From: Sphingomonadales bacterium Ga0077557
Lineage (GTDB): Bacteria > Pseudomonadota > Alphaproteobacteria > Sphingomonadales > Sphingomonadaceae
Length of the DNA: 64,000 nt
Reading direction: 5' to 3'
Assembly (NCBI GenBank): GCA_001464615.1
Contig: LNFI01000038.1
Span: 1 to 64,000 of the forward strand
Shown: piece after piece, positions 29,768 through 39,394 of the stretch
How positions within the stretch are numbered: the first letter of the stretch is position 1
Layout: each line of letters begins with the position of its first letter
Notes under the pieces: model-generated
Databases searched by the model: none
Seen by the model: the letters and a program-made list of their open reading frames with translations, nothing else
Told to the model about the DNA's origin: nothing
Position numbers and translations under genes: made by a program

Positions 29768-30427
29768 ATGACTCGACTGATCGTTGCCACTGCCGGCCTT
29801 GCCGGTCTCGCCCTGCTCGCCTTTACCGGCGGCAGCGCCAATGCCGAGCGCGCCGTGCAAATCCCCGCCGCGCTGAAAGATGTGCCGCGCACCCCGGGAC
29901 TACAGACGGCGGTGTTCGCCGGCGGTTGTTTCTGGGGCATGGAAGCAGTGTTCGAAGGCGTAAAGGGCGTCCAGTCCGTGACGTCGGGCTATGCCGGCGG
30001 CACCGCCCAAACCGCACAATATGATATTGTCAGCACCGAGACGACTGGCCATGCTGAGGCCGTCCGGATCGTTTATGATCCTGCCAAGGTCAGCTATGCG
30101 ACGTTGCTGCGCGTCTATTTTTCGGTCGCGCACAACCCGACCGAGCTGAACCGCCAGGGCCCCGATAGCGGCCCAAGCTACCGGTCCGCGATCTTCCCGC
30201 AAAATGCCACGCAAAAGCAGGTAGCAGCAGCCTATATCGCGCAGCTGCAAAAGGCGCATGTCTTTGACCAGCCGATCGTGACGCGCGTTGAAACCGGCAA
30301 ATTCTTCCCGGCCGAATCCTATCACCAGGACTTTTTCCGGCTGAATCCCTATCACCCCTATATCGTGCGCTTCGACAAGCCGAAGGTCGCTGCGTTCAAA
30401 ACCGCTTTTGCGTCGATAGCCCGCTAA
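29768..30427 (+). CDS. msrA: Peptide-methionine (S)-S-oxide reductase, exported
   Basis: 219 residues. A signal peptide (LIVATAGLAGLALLAFTGG, cut near ANA) is followed by MsrA: the catalytic cysteine is Cys54 in AGGCFWGMEAVFEG, then SGYAGGTAQTAQYD, STETTGHAEAVRIVYDP and the NRQGPDSGPSYRSAIF loop. It repairs oxidised methionine, here presumably in the periplasm. The resolving cysteines found near the C-terminus of many MsrA proteins are missing, so another reductant path would be needed. The 3' end is convergent with pdeM, 7 bases away. Confidence 0.94.
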   Translation: MTRLIVATAGLAGLALLAFTGGSANAERAVQIPAALKDVPRTPGLQTAVFAGGCFWGMEAVFEGVKGVQSVTSGYAGGTAQTAQYDIVSTETTGHAEAVRIVYDPAKVSYATLLRVYFSVAHNPTELNRQGPDSGPSYRSAIFPQNATQKQVAAAYIAQLQKAHVFDQPIVTRVETGKFFPAESYHQDFFRLNPYHPYIVRFDKPKVAAFKTAFASIAR

Positions 30428-30434
30428 CCGATCG

Positions 30435-31097
30435 TCACGCCGCCAGGGCGAAGCGCAGCAACCGGTCTTCCACCGGCACAAGCGCTTCGGCCTGGCCGCC
30501 GATCGCGCGGCGGATTTCCGGGTGACCGGCATCGAGCCCGCCGGTCAGCGCCCCAAATGCCGGCAGGATGATCTTGGCCGGGCTGGCGACGAAGCAGCGC
30601 CGCGAGACATGACGACCGCGCACCTTGACCCTGAATTTGGGGTGGAAATGCCCCGACAGCTCCGGGCGCGGGTCCGCAGGATCGGCCTCATGCCGCAGCA
30701 CCAACCCGTCGATCACTGCTTCATCGGCAATGATACCGCCGCAGCGATCGGATAGGCCAGCATCGTGATTGCCGGTGATCCAGGTCCAGCGGGTCCGCGC
30801 GATCAACGCCTGCAGCATCGCCTGCGCGCGTTCGGGCAGCCGATCGCTGCCGTGCGAATCATGAAAGCTATCGCCCAGGCACCAGATTTCAGCGGGCTGC
30901 ACCGCGTCAACGATGGTGGTCAGATCCGCCAATGTGGCGATACTATCATAGGGCGGCAGCATCTGCCCGCCCGCGGCAAACCAGCTCGCCTTTTCGAAAT
31001 GCAGATCGGCAATTAGCAGCGCGCGGCGCGCCGGCCAGTAGAGCGCCCCCTGCGGCAGCGCGACCAGCGCATGATGAGCGAACGAAAAGGGAACCAT
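30435..31097 (-). CDS. pdeM: Ligase-associated DNA damage response endonuclease PdeM
   Basis: 220 residues. A calcineurin-like phosphoesterase with the ordered metal motifs ALLIADLHFEK, WCLGDSFHD, WITGNHDAG, and SGHFHPKF. This subgroup is named for its usual linkage to the bacterial ligase-associated repair genes. Here it stands apart, about 5 kb before the DEXH helicase gene, with kup, an HTH protein and two hydrolases between them. It is divergent from kup. Confidence 0.88.
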   Translation of the reverse strand: MVPFSFAHHALVALPQGALYWPARRALLIADLHFEKASWFAAGGQMLPPYDSIATLADLTTIVDAVQPAEIWCLGDSFHDSHGSDRLPERAQAMLQALIARTRWTWITGNHDAGLSDRCGGIIADEAVIDGLVLRHEADPADPRPELSGHFHPKFRVKVRGRHVSRRCFVASPAKIILPAFGALTGGLDAGHPEIRRAIGGQAEALVPVEDRLLRFALAA

Positions 31098-31147
31098 GCC
31101 CCCGCTATGCCGCTATCCCGCCCGCCCGGCAATGGGTCTTGTTCGCG

Positions 31148-31169
31148 GGTGCAACAAACTAGTTGCGCC
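31148..31169. promoter_or_regulatory. Inverted repeat between pdeM and kup
   Basis: GGTGCAAC and GTTGCGCC, complementary except one base, flank AAACTA in the divergent promoter space of pdeM and kup. It is a possible operator; the binding protein is unknown. Confidence 0.3.
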
Positions 31170-31219
31170 GAATCCCCACAGGCGTAAAGCGCGCCGTCCT
31201 GTCCTGAGCACCAACCTTT

Positions 31220-33139
31220 ATGTCTGCTACTGACACTGTGCCTGAAGGTCCAATGCCCCATCCCCGCTCCACGCTGGTGCTCGCCATCGGCGCGATTGGT
31301 GTTGTGTTCGGCGATATTGGCACCAGCCCGCTTTACGCCTTTCGCGAAGCGCTGGCGCAATCGGCGGGTAATGGCATCGATCCGGGCGAGATTTTGGGGG
31401 TGTTATCGCTTGCCATCTGGGCCCTGATTCTGGTCGTCACGCTGAAATATGTGCTGTTCCTGATGCGCGCCGACAATCAGGGCGAGGGCGGCGTGCTGGC
31501 GCTGACCGCGCTGGCGCGGCGATCGCTCGGCACGCGCGCCAAGGTTGCGTTGGCGCTCGGCGCGACCGGGGCGGCGCTGTTTTACGGCGATGCGATCATT
31601 ACACCGGCGCTGTCGGTGCTGTCAGCGGTTGAGGGGTTGAAGACGATTCCCGGCGGCGCGGCGCTGTTCGGTGAGCCGGAGATCATCGGGCTGACCATTT
31701 CGATCCTGATCGGCCTGTTCATCATCCAGGGGCGCGGCACGGCAAGCGTCGCACGGCTGTTCGGGCCGATCTGCATCCTGTGGTTTCTCGCGATCGGCGG
31801 CCTTGGGCTCTACCATATCCTCGACGCGCCTTCGATCCTGCGCGCCTTGTCGCCCAGCTATGGCATCAGCTTCTTGTTTAGCCACGGCGTCATCGGGCTG
31901 TTTGTGCTGGGCGCAGTGTTCCTGACGGTGACCGGCGTGGAGGCACTCACCGCCGATATGGGCCATTTCGGGCGGCTCCCGATCCAGCTCGGCTGGTTCG
32001 TGCTGGTGTTTCCGGCGTTGGTCTTCAATTATTTCGGCCAGGGGGCATTTGCGCTCGATGCGCTGGAAACAGCAGCAGCAACTGGCCAGCCTTTTGCCAA
32101 TCAGGACTGGTTCTTCCTGATGGCCCCGGGCGTGCTGCGCGTACCGCTGGTATTGTTGGCAACGCTGGCAACAATCATCGCCAGCCAGGCCGTGATTACC
32201 GGTGCCTATTCGCTCACCCAGCAGGCTATCCAGCTCGGCCTGTTGCCACGGCTGCGCATCCGCCAGACATCGGCCGATCATTCCGGGCAAATCTATCTGC
32301 CCGCCATCAACTGGCTGTTGCTGATCGGCGTGCTCGTCCTGGTGACCCAGTTCCGGACGTCATCATCAATGGCAGCGGCCTATGGCATCGCCGTGACCGG
32401 TACGATGGTCGTCACCACCTGCCTTGCCTATATCGTCGTGCGGCATCACTGGCATTGGGGGCGGCTGCCAGCGGTCGCGCTGATCGCCCCGTTTCTGTTG
32501 CTCGATCTGATCTTTTTCGGCGCCAATATCCTGCGCGTGATGGAGGGGGGCTGGGTGCCGCTGGTGGTGGCTGCCATAATCGGGTTGCTGATCGTCACCT
32601 GGCGGCGCGGCAAGCGCATCGTCGGCGCGTTCGAGGCACGACAAAGCATCCCGCTCGCCGATCTCGCCGCCGCGCTCGCCAAGCGCCCGCCCGAACGCGT
32701 TGAGGGCACAGCGGTGTTCCTCACCGCCAATCCCGCCAATACGCCGGGCGCGCTGCTGCACAATCTGAAACACAATAAGGTGCTGCACGCGCGCAACCTG
32801 ATCGTCAGCGTCCGCACCGCCGATCGCCCGACCATCGTGCCTGAGGAACGGGCAACGGTGGAACGAATCGATGACAGCTTCACCAGCGTGGTGCTGAAAT
32901 ATGGGTTTATGGAAACACCGGACGTGCCGCATGATCTGACGATGCAGCTGGCGATCACGCCGATGAAGACCAGCTATTTCATCGGTCGCAACACGTTGAA
33001 AGCATCAGCCGAAGAGGGCATGCCGCTTTGGCAGGACCGGATCTTCATGTTCCTGCAACGGAACGCCAGCGACCCGACCGATTTCCTGCGCATCCCCCCC
33101 GGCAAGGTGCTTGAGCTGGGCGAACAGGTGACGGTGTAA
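31220..33139 (+). CDS. kup: Low-affinity potassium transporter Kup
   Basis: 639 residues from ATG 31220, or 628 from ATG 31253, which has GAAGG 5 bases ahead and may be the true start. The first helix holds the Kup motif GVVFGDIGTSPLYAFREAL. Further motifs: VLFLMRADNQGEGGVLALTA, FYGDAIITPALSVLSAVEG, TVTGVEALTADMGHFG. About twelve helices are followed by a cytoplasmic C-terminal domain with a VVLKYGFMETPDVP segment. It imports K+ with protons. No regulatory gene adjoins. Confidence 0.95.
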   Translation: MSATDTVPEGPMPHPRSTLVLAIGAIGVVFGDIGTSPLYAFREALAQSAGNGIDPGEILGVLSLAIWALILVVTLKYVLFLMRADNQGEGGVLALTALARRSLGTRAKVALALGATGAALFYGDAIITPALSVLSAVEGLKTIPGGAALFGEPEIIGLTISILIGLFIIQGRGTASVARLFGPICILWFLAIGGLGLYHILDAPSILRALSPSYGISFLFSHGVIGLFVLGAVFLTVTGVEALTADMGHFGRLPIQLGWFVLVFPALVFNYFGQGAFALDALETAAATGQPFANQDWFFLMAPGVLRVPLVLLATLATIIASQAVITGAYSLTQQAIQLGLLPRLRIRQTSADHSGQIYLPAINWLLLIGVLVLVTQFRTSSSMAAAYGIAVTGTMVVTTCLAYIVVRHHWHWGRLPAVALIAPFLLLDLIFFGANILRVMEGGWVPLVVAAIIGLLIVTWRRGKRIVGAFEARQSIPLADLAAALAKRPPERVEGTAVFLTANPANTPGALLHNLKHNKVLHARNLIVSVRTADRPTIVPEERATVERIDDSFTSVVLKYGFMETPDVPHDLTMQLAITPMKTSYFIGRNTLKASAEEGMPLWQDRIFMFLQRNASDPTDFLRIPPGKVLELGEQVTV

Positions 33140-33166
33140 CCCCGTGCTCTTTAGACCTGCCGCCAA

Positions 33167-33493
33167 TCAGGGTCGGAAAGGTTGCTTGGGCGTTTTGAGG
33201 TAATCGGCACGCACCGCGTCAGCGATCACGTCTTCAGGCAAACCAACATAGCGGGCATAGGTGCGGGCAAATCCCACGGCATAAATGCTGGCGGCTATCT
33301 CGCTATAATAGCCAAGCTCGATCGATTCGAGGTGGCGTTCGGCGATGCGCGTGTGGAGCGAAACGTCAGCGAGCGAGGCGCCCATCGCCTCACGCGCGCG
33401 GCGGAGCATTTTACCAGGCGCGTCGATGGTGGCGATGCCGAGATCGACATCGTTAAATGCAGCAAATGTGGGCTCGTTCAGATTGGCCAACAT
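33167..33493 (-). CDS. RodZ-like helix-turn-helix protein
   Basis: 108 residues with one HTH_25-type domain: GKMLRRAREAMGASLADVSL, then RIAERHLESIELGYYSEI and FARTYARYVGLPED. This is the DNA-binding-like domain found at the N-terminus of RodZ, but here it stands alone, without the transmembrane helix and periplasmic domain, so a role in rod shape is unproven. Convergent with kup, 27 bases away. Confidence 0.82.
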   Translation of the reverse strand: MLANLNEPTFAAFNDVDLGIATIDAPGKMLRRAREAMGASLADVSLHTRIAERHLESIELGYYSEIAASIYAVGFARTYARYVGLPEDVIADAVRADYLKTPKQPFRP

Positions 33494-33832
33494 TGATCAC
33501 CCCCCAAGGCAGCACCATTTTTGTGCAGTAGATCGCTCGGCCACCGCAAGCGGCAGATGACGCATATCGGCGAAAAGGGAGAATCGACACTGCTCAATTC
33601 GGGTATGCTATCACGTCGCGTGGCCGATTCACTGCACGCCTGAACCGTTCAGCGCAGCATGCGGCGGACGACGGTGGTGTCTCGATCAGCGAAATGGCGT
33701 TTCGCTGCCGCGCCCCGATGCAGCATCAACACCGCGATCACCCACTGAAAGCCGCGTGCCATCTAGCCACACTGGCTGTCGCTGGTCCGAAGCGGCAGGC
33801 TGGCGACAAGCGGTCGCCGCGCCTGCCCCCGC
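33494..33832. other. Intergenic stretch without a confident gene
   Basis: This 339-bp gap separates the HTH gene from the M20 peptidase gene, both read leftward. A 37-codon minus-strand frame (33649-33762) is present but has no clear ribosome site. Near 33797-33827 a GCAGGC/GCCTGC stem with an inner GCGAC/GTCGC pairing could help end transcription of the peptidase gene. I see nothing else. Confidence 0.4.
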
Positions 33833-35257
33833 TCACCCCGCGTACAGCTTGACCAGATCGAACAGATAATCCCGGCCGGCATAGATCGACTCAACCCTGA
33901 TCCGCTCATTCAGCCCATGCGTGCCATTGCCATCGGGATCGATGAAGGTACCCGGCGCACCATAAACCGGGATGCCGATCGCTTGCAGGAAAATGCCGTC
34001 CGTCGCGCCCGTCGACATCAGCGGCAGCAGGGGGACGCCCGGAAAATGCTGCGCGGCGAGCGTCCGGGCCGGGCCCATGATCTTGGGATCAAGCTTGGTC
34101 GGCACCGCAGTCGGGCGGATCGGGGCGTTCGCCGTCACGGTCACGGCTGGCCCGGCCAGTTCCTGCAATTTCAGCCGCGTCCCCTCCACTGTTTCACCAG
34201 GGAAGATGCGGCAATTGATGTTGGCGCTGGCGCGCTGCGGCAGCGCGTTTTCAGCATGGCCGGCAGTGGCGATCGTTGCCACACAGGTGGTGCGCAAGGT
34301 TGAATGCATCGCCTTGTCGCGGCTGACCACCGCATCGGCTTCGGCATCTTCTGGATTGGTCAGCAAACGCGTGATCGCCGTCGCCATTGGACCCCCAACT
34401 GCAGCGGCGCTGGCGATGAAGAAAACGCGCGTTGTATCCGTGAACTTCACTGGAAATTCATAGCCTTGCACCGCCTTGATCGCGTCAGCAAGCTGGTAGA
34501 TCGCGTTGATTGGCACTGGTTGCGAACTATGCCCGCCGGGATTGGTGACGAGGAAGGTATAGTTTTGCGAGGCCTTTTCACCGACCTGCATGGCCAGCAC
34601 TTGGCGCCGTCCGGTCGCGTCATAGCGTCCGCCGCCGCCCTCGTTCAGCGCAAATTCGGCAGCGATCAGATCGGGCTTGTTCTGCGCCAGCCACTGCGCG
34701 CCATTCCAGGCATAGGTGGTTTCTTCGCCGCAGGTCAGCGCCAGCTTGATCGTGCGCTTGGGTTTATAGCCTTCGGTCTTGAAGCGGATCATGCTGTCCG
34801 CCCAGATCGCCGCCTGTGCCTTATCATCAACCGTGCCGCGCGCGTAATAATAGCCATCTTCCTCGATCAGCGTGAACGGATCGCGCACCCAATCCTCGCG
34901 CTTGGCTTCGACCACGTCGAGATGGCCGAGCAGCAGCATCGGCTTGGCTTTCTTGTCAGACCCATCAAGGATCACGACAATGCCGCCTTCCCGGGGGTGA
35001 TCGGGCACGCTGAACAGCGTGATCGCACTGTCGCTATAGCCCGCCGCCTTCATCCGCGCGCCAATCTGTTCGGCGGCCTTGGTGCAACTGCCAACCGACA
35101 GCGTCGTATTGGTTTCGACCAGTTCCTTGTACAGGCCGAAAAACGCCTTTTGGTCGGGCCGCGATTGCGCCTGGGCCGTGGCGGGGAGCAAAGCCGCCAG
35201 CGCCGTCGCGCCAAGCAAGGCCCCCAATCGTGCCGCCATCAATCCTGTCGCCCGCAT
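33833..35257 (-). CDS. Exported M20/M28-type metallopeptidase
   Basis: 474 residues from ATG 35257 with AGGAG 6 bases upstream. A signal peptide (AARLGALLGATALAALLP, cut near AQAQS) leads into the M20 fold: the first metal aspartate region LLLGHLDVVEA, YARGTVDDKAQ, the catalytic glutamate pair LTCGEETTYAW, LNEGGGG, and the last ligand histidine in DPDGNGTHGLNE. It probably cleaves peptides or acylated amino acids in the periplasm. It is monocistronic in appearance; the retropepsin-like gene upstream ends 63 bases away. Confidence 0.9.
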   Translation of the reverse strand: MRATGLMAARLGALLGATALAALLPATAQAQSRPDQKAFFGLYKELVETNTTLSVGSCTKAAEQIGARMKAAGYSDSAITLFSVPDHPREGGIVVILDGSDKKAKPMLLLGHLDVVEAKREDWVRDPFTLIEEDGYYYARGTVDDKAQAAIWADSMIRFKTEGYKPKRTIKLALTCGEETTYAWNGAQWLAQNKPDLIAAEFALNEGGGGRYDATGRRQVLAMQVGEKASQNYTFLVTNPGGHSSQPVPINAIYQLADAIKAVQGYEFPVKFTDTTRVFFIASAAAVGGPMATAITRLLTNPEDAEADAVVSRDKAMHSTLRTTCVATIATAGHAENALPQRASANINCRIFPGETVEGTRLKLQELAGPAVTVTANAPIRPTAVPTKLDPKIMGPARTLAAQHFPGVPLLPLMSTGATDGIFLQAIGIPVYGAPGTFIDPDGNGTHGLNERIRVESIYAGRDYLFDLVKLYAG

Positions 35258-35320
35258 GATCCGTCTCCTGCTATCGTCAATTGCACCGAGTAGACCGGGT
35301 TTGTCGCAGCGTTGCAACCG

Positions 35321-36283
35321 TCAGCGCGGCCGCACCGGCAAGGCAAGCCTGACCTCGCGATTGGCAAAATCGATATCGACCCGCCGGAACTCACGCAGCG
35401 CATCAATGCCGAGCAGCAACGCAGGCCGGCGGATCAAACCGAAACGGGCAAAGGGCGCGGCATCGGCAAAGGCGACCGGCAAATTTTGGAAAACCACCGT
35501 CCCAAGCCGAACCTCGCCGATCGACGCATAATCGGTCGACAGCGACGCGCCAGTGACACTGGTCAGGGCAAGCGGCTTAATGCCGCCCCGCGGGTTGACG
35601 ATCCTGCGTCGCAACGCCTGATTGCCGACCGTTACCGCTGATCCGGTATCCAGCACCACCTGCACCCGCTGGCCGCGAAAAGAGGCATCGGTGACGACCA
35701 GCTGACCGAACAGGCTCTTGGCGCGGATCACAATTTCGTCCGGGTCGTTGCGCGCCGCCCGCGTGCTGCGCCCTGCCGCCCGAACGGTCATCACCTGTCG
35801 ATCGAAATCGATCGACACCGCATGTCCTTTCAGCGAATCAAGCCCAAGCAGGCCCGGCGCGCCCAGATCATTGCCCTTGAATATCGGCGCCTCAATCCGA
35901 CCCGTAGCGATCGTGCTGACCTTTAGGCTGGGGATGATGGCGGTGGCGACAATGCTTGCGCCCGTCATCGTCGTCACCCGCACACTGCGCCCGCGCGCCA
36001 GGCCGAGCAGCCGGACCAATTCGCCGGAAATCACGCTGCGCTCGGCACCGGTATCGATCGTGAAGGGATAGGGGCCTGCGGCGCCGATCATCACCGGCAC
36101 CGTCAACCGACCGGGAATATCGCTGCCCAGCTTGAGCACATCGGCTTCGGTGACGGGCAGTTGCTCAGAGGAAATCGGTGCCGACGCTGGTGCCGATGCC
36201 GGGGCAGACGCTTGCGGGGCACCCTGGACGGCGGCCAATCCCAGCGGCAATAGCGCCAACGCGACAAGGGCAGAGCCAAACAC
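35321..36283 (-). CDS. Exported double retropepsin-like aspartic protease
   Basis: 320 residues from GTG 36283, the only start available behind an upstream stop. A hydrophobic leader and an Ala/Ser/Pro-rich linker are followed by two retropepsin-like halves, each with its own active-site triplet: FTIDTGAERSVIS and VVLDTGSAVTVGN, plus hydrophobic-glycine motifs PGLLGLDSL and ALLLGIDALREF. Two complete copies suggest a single-chain enzyme resembling a retropepsin dimer. The substrate is unknown. The gene lies 39 bases behind the helicase gene on the same strand. Confidence 0.87.
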   Translation of the reverse strand: MFGSALVALALLPLGLAAVQGAPQASAPASAPASAPISSEQLPVTEADVLKLGSDIPGRLTVPVMIGAAGPYPFTIDTGAERSVISGELVRLLGLARGRSVRVTTMTGASIVATAIIPSLKVSTIATGRIEAPIFKGNDLGAPGLLGLDSLKGHAVSIDFDRQVMTVRAAGRSTRAARNDPDEIVIRAKSLFGQLVVTDASFRGQRVQVVLDTGSAVTVGNQALRRRIVNPRGGIKPLALTSVTGASLSTDYASIGEVRLGTVVFQNLPVAFADAAPFARFGLIRRPALLLGIDALREFRRVDIDFANREVRLALPVRPR

Positions 36284-36322
36284 GGACTGACGGTAGGCCT
36301 CAGGCTTCGCTCCGGCAAGCGA

Positions 36323-38734
36323 TCAATCGAGTCGCATCGCCACGCTGGCGAGCGTTTCCGCCTCGATCAGGATCGCATCATCCGCCAGCCCCTGCGGCAC
36401 GCTCTCGCGCCCGATCATCACCAGCACCGGCACGGCCAGCGGCGACACGCGATCGAGCGCCACATGCAGCATCGTCCCCGCCGCGCGATCGAGCAGGTCC
36501 GCCAACCGCCCGACATCGGTCATCTTCGCGCGCGCATCGGCCCAGGCGGCTTTCAGCAACAGATGATCGGGCTCGTAGCGCCTGAGCACGTCGTAGATCA
36601 GGTCGGTTGAAAAGGTCACTTGCTTGCCGGTCTTGCGCTTGCCCGGATGCTGGCGCTCGACCAGACCACCAATTACCGCGACCTCACGAAAGGCGCGCTT
36701 GAGCAAATGCGATCCCTGCACCCAGTCGACGAATTCATCTTCCAATATGTCGGCGGAAAACAGCGCCGCCGGGTCGCTCACTGGATCGAGCGAATAACAG
36801 GCCAGCGCATAGTCATTGGCGACAAAGCCCAACGGTTTCAGCCCGTTCGTCTCCATCCGCCGGGTCAGCAGCATGCCGAGCGACTGGTGCGCGTTCCAGC
36901 CCTCAAAGCAATAGGCGACCATGTAATGCCGGCCCTCATGCGGGAAGGTCTCGACCAGCAACTGCCCCGGCTGCGGCATGATCGAGCGTTTCGACTGGAT
37001 ATCGAGCCAGTCGCGGACATCATCGGGGAAGCGGTGCCAGCCGCCCGGATCGGCGAGGAACCCGCGCACCCGGTTCGCCAAATTGGTCGTCAACGGCATC
37101 CGCGCGCCGCCATAGCTCGGGATCCGCGCCGGGCGAGCGGTCGCGCGCACCACCAGATCCTCGGTATCGATCTTCTCGACCTCCAGGCTCATGCCGGAAA
37201 AGAAAAACGTATCGCCGACCGACAGGGTCGCGGCGAACCCTTCCTCCACCCGCCCCAATTGCCGCCCGTTGCGAAAGCGCACGCTCAGCATCGTCGCTTC
37301 AACGATGATCCCGGCATTCAACCGGTGCTGTGCGATGAATTTCGGGTGGCTGACCCGCCACATCCCATCGGACTCGCGCACCAGCCGCTTGAACTTGTCA
37401 TAGGCCTTCAGCGCATAGCCGCCGTCGCTGATGAACCCAAGCACATGGGAAAACTGTTCGGCTGTCAGCGCGGAGTAAGGCAGCGACGACCGCACCTCCG
37501 CCAGCATCGCCGCCTCGTCGAACGGGGCGGCACAGGCGCAGGCCATGAGATGCTGCGCCAGCACGTCGAGCCCGCCCATCCGGAACACATCCGCATCCAG
37601 CTCGCGGTCCGCCACCGCATCAAGCGCGGCGCGCGCCTCGAGATATTCGAAGCGATTGCCCGGCACCACGATCGCCTCAGACGGTTCGTCGAGCCGGTGA
37701 TTGGCGCGCCCAATCCGCTGCAACAGCCGAGACGCGCCCTTGGGCGCGCCCATCTGGATCACGCAATCAACATCGCCCCAGTCGATCCCCATGTCGAGGC
37801 TGGCGGTACAGACCAGACCGCGCAAGCGCCCGTCCGCCATCGCCGCCTCCACCTTGCGCCGCGCCTCCAGCGAGAGCGATCCGTGATGGATACCGATCGG
37901 CAGCTGCAGGTCGTTGACCTTCCACAAATCCTGGAAGATCAGTTCCGCCAGCGCGCGGGTGTTGCAGAAGACGAGCGTCGTCTTGTGCGTCTCGATCTCG
38001 GCAATCACTTGGGGCGCGGCATAACGCCCCGAATGCCCCGACCAGGGCACACGCCCCTGCGGCAACAGGATCGAGATTTGGGGGTCCGCCCCGGGCTCGC
38101 CCTGCACCGTCGTCACCAAATCGATATCGCCATCGGGCGCGAGCCAGCCGCGATAGCCATCGGGATCGGCCACCGTCGCCGACAGCGCCACCCGCCGCAT
38201 CCCCGGCGCAATCGCCTGCAATCGCGACAGGGCGAGCGACAGCAAATCCCCGCGCTTCTGCGTGGCAAAGGCATGGACCTCGTCGATCACGATCGTCTTC
38301 AGATTGGCGAACATCAGGAACGAGTCGGGATAGCTGATCAACAGCGACAGCGATTCGGGCGTCGTCAACAGGATCTGCGGCGGCTTGATCCGCTGCCGCA
38401 GCTTGCGGTCGCTGGGGGTGTCGCCGGTCCGCGTCTCGACCCGGATATCGAGGCCCATCTCCTCAATCGGCGTGATGAGGTTGCGCTGCACATCGACTGC
38501 CAGCGCCTTAAGCGGCGAGACGTACAGCGTGTGGAGCCCTTCCGTGGGGGCTTCGATCAGCTCGACCAGCGTCGGCAGAAACCCCGCCAGCGTCTTCCCC
38601 GCCCCCGTCGGTGCCACCAGCAAAGCGTGGCGACCGGCGCGCCCCGCCGCCAGCATATCGAGCTGATGCCGACGCGGCGACCAGCCCTTGGCGGCGAACC
38701 ATGTGGTGAGGGGTGGGGGGAGAACGGTGGTCAC
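36323..38734 (-). CDS. Ligase-associated DNA damage response DEXH-box helicase
   Basis: 803 residues, the usual size. An Lhr-like superfamily 2 helicase: Walker A VAPTGAGKTLAGFLP, VIDEVHAFATQKRGDLL, SATVADPDGY, FCNTRALAELIF, MGIDWGDVDCVIQMGAPKG and QRIGRANHRLDEP. The C-terminal half continues into the Lhr-type winged-helix and beta-barrel region. This type is named after its linkage to the ATP-dependent ligase involved in cisplatin resistance. Here it lies between the retropepsin-like gene and an AT-rich island, not beside the ligase gene. The long opposite-strand reading frame is an artefact of GC-rich codon use. Confidence 0.94.
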   Translation of the reverse strand: MTTVLPPPLTTWFAAKGWSPRRHQLDMLAAGRAGRHALLVAPTGAGKTLAGFLPTLVELIEAPTEGLHTLYVSPLKALAVDVQRNLITPIEEMGLDIRVETRTGDTPSDRKLRQRIKPPQILLTTPESLSLLISYPDSFLMFANLKTIVIDEVHAFATQKRGDLLSLALSRLQAIAPGMRRVALSATVADPDGYRGWLAPDGDIDLVTTVQGEPGADPQISILLPQGRVPWSGHSGRYAAPQVIAEIETHKTTLVFCNTRALAELIFQDLWKVNDLQLPIGIHHGSLSLEARRKVEAAMADGRLRGLVCTASLDMGIDWGDVDCVIQMGAPKGASRLLQRIGRANHRLDEPSEAIVVPGNRFEYLEARAALDAVADRELDADVFRMGGLDVLAQHLMACACAAPFDEAAMLAEVRSSLPYSALTAEQFSHVLGFISDGGYALKAYDKFKRLVRESDGMWRVSHPKFIAQHRLNAGIIVEATMLSVRFRNGRQLGRVEEGFAATLSVGDTFFFSGMSLEVEKIDTEDLVVRATARPARIPSYGGARMPLTTNLANRVRGFLADPGGWHRFPDDVRDWLDIQSKRSIMPQPGQLLVETFPHEGRHYMVAYCFEGWNAHQSLGMLLTRRMETNGLKPLGFVANDYALACYSLDPVSDPAALFSADILEDEFVDWVQGSHLLKRAFREVAVIGGLVERQHPGKRKTGKQVTFSTDLIYDVLRRYEPDHLLLKAAWADARAKMTDVGRLADLLDRAAGTMLHVALDRVSPLAVPVLVMIGRESVPQGLADDAILIEAETLASVAMRLD

Positions 38735-38823
38735 GCGCCCGATATGGGGGCAGGGCAGGGGTGGTGGCTAGGGGGTGTGAACCGACACGAGGACGTCTAG
38801 CCAACCCAAGAATTTTGGCTGCA

Positions 38824-39357
38824 CTAAGCGGACTTAGAATCAGTGCCGTTGCGGCTTATCTTCTTTGGTTGATCATCATAAGGTTCAAACGACGAAATTA
38901 TTTGAATTATCTCGCCGCCGAATGCCTCAACTATCTCTCGTGCGCGAGAAAATCGATCTGGTGGATTTTCTTCGCTTTCTACTCGCAATTTCCATTGCAA
39001 TTCATGTCGATACAAGCAGCTTCTCATGCCACGAGCTATATCACTATGTTGTCGAGTAAGACGTCCATATCCTCGATATGAGTCTATATTCGCGACGACG
39101 CCGATCGATATCGCCAAAATGGCCGGAATGAGCTCCCAATGAAACCACGAAGCATTTGAGAAAAGGGGGAAAATTAGGTTAGCAATTGCTAATACGCCCG
39201 TCCCGACAATGAGCAATAGCTTCCAAACCATCTCTTTTCGTGAATATACGGTTTCTTCCTTATTTGCTCTCTCTATAAATCCCCTAGCACGCGCCTTCAA
39301 TCGATCAAACTCTGCAGCAATTATCAAAAAAGGACTCGGATCTTCAGCATTTTGCAT
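38824..39357 (-). CDS. Two-helix membrane protein, SLATT-like layout
   Basis: 177 residues, ATG 39357 with a GGGGTG ribosome site. A charged N-terminal helix (FDRLKARARGFIERANKEE) is followed by two adjacent transmembrane helices (LLLIVGTGVLAIANLIF and LIPAILAISIGVVANI) and a helical C-terminus. This arrangement resembles SLATT/DUF4231-type proteins tied to defence and second-messenger systems, but no decisive motif is visible. The DNA is AT-rich compared with both flanking repair genes, so it is probably acquired. Confidence 0.65.
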   Translation of the reverse strand: MQNAEDPSPFLIIAAEFDRLKARARGFIERANKEETVYSRKEMVWKLLLIVGTGVLAIANLIFPLFSNASWFHWELIPAILAISIGVVANIDSYRGYGRLTRQHSDIARGMRSCLYRHELQWKLRVESEENPPDRFSRAREIVEAFGGEIIQIISSFEPYDDQPKKISRNGTDSKSA

Positions 39358-39394
39358 AATTGCACCCCGTAAAGCCCCCTAATGGAGCTACCGG

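Noticed and set aside
33649-33762. 37-codon minus-strand frame before the M20 gene end
   Set aside because: No clear ribosome site and no recognised similarity; kept only as a note in the intergenic entry.
36620-38800. 726-codon plus-strand open frame opposite the helicase gene
   Set aside because: Antisense shadow of a well-supported helicase; composition dominated by Arg, Gln, His and Pro.
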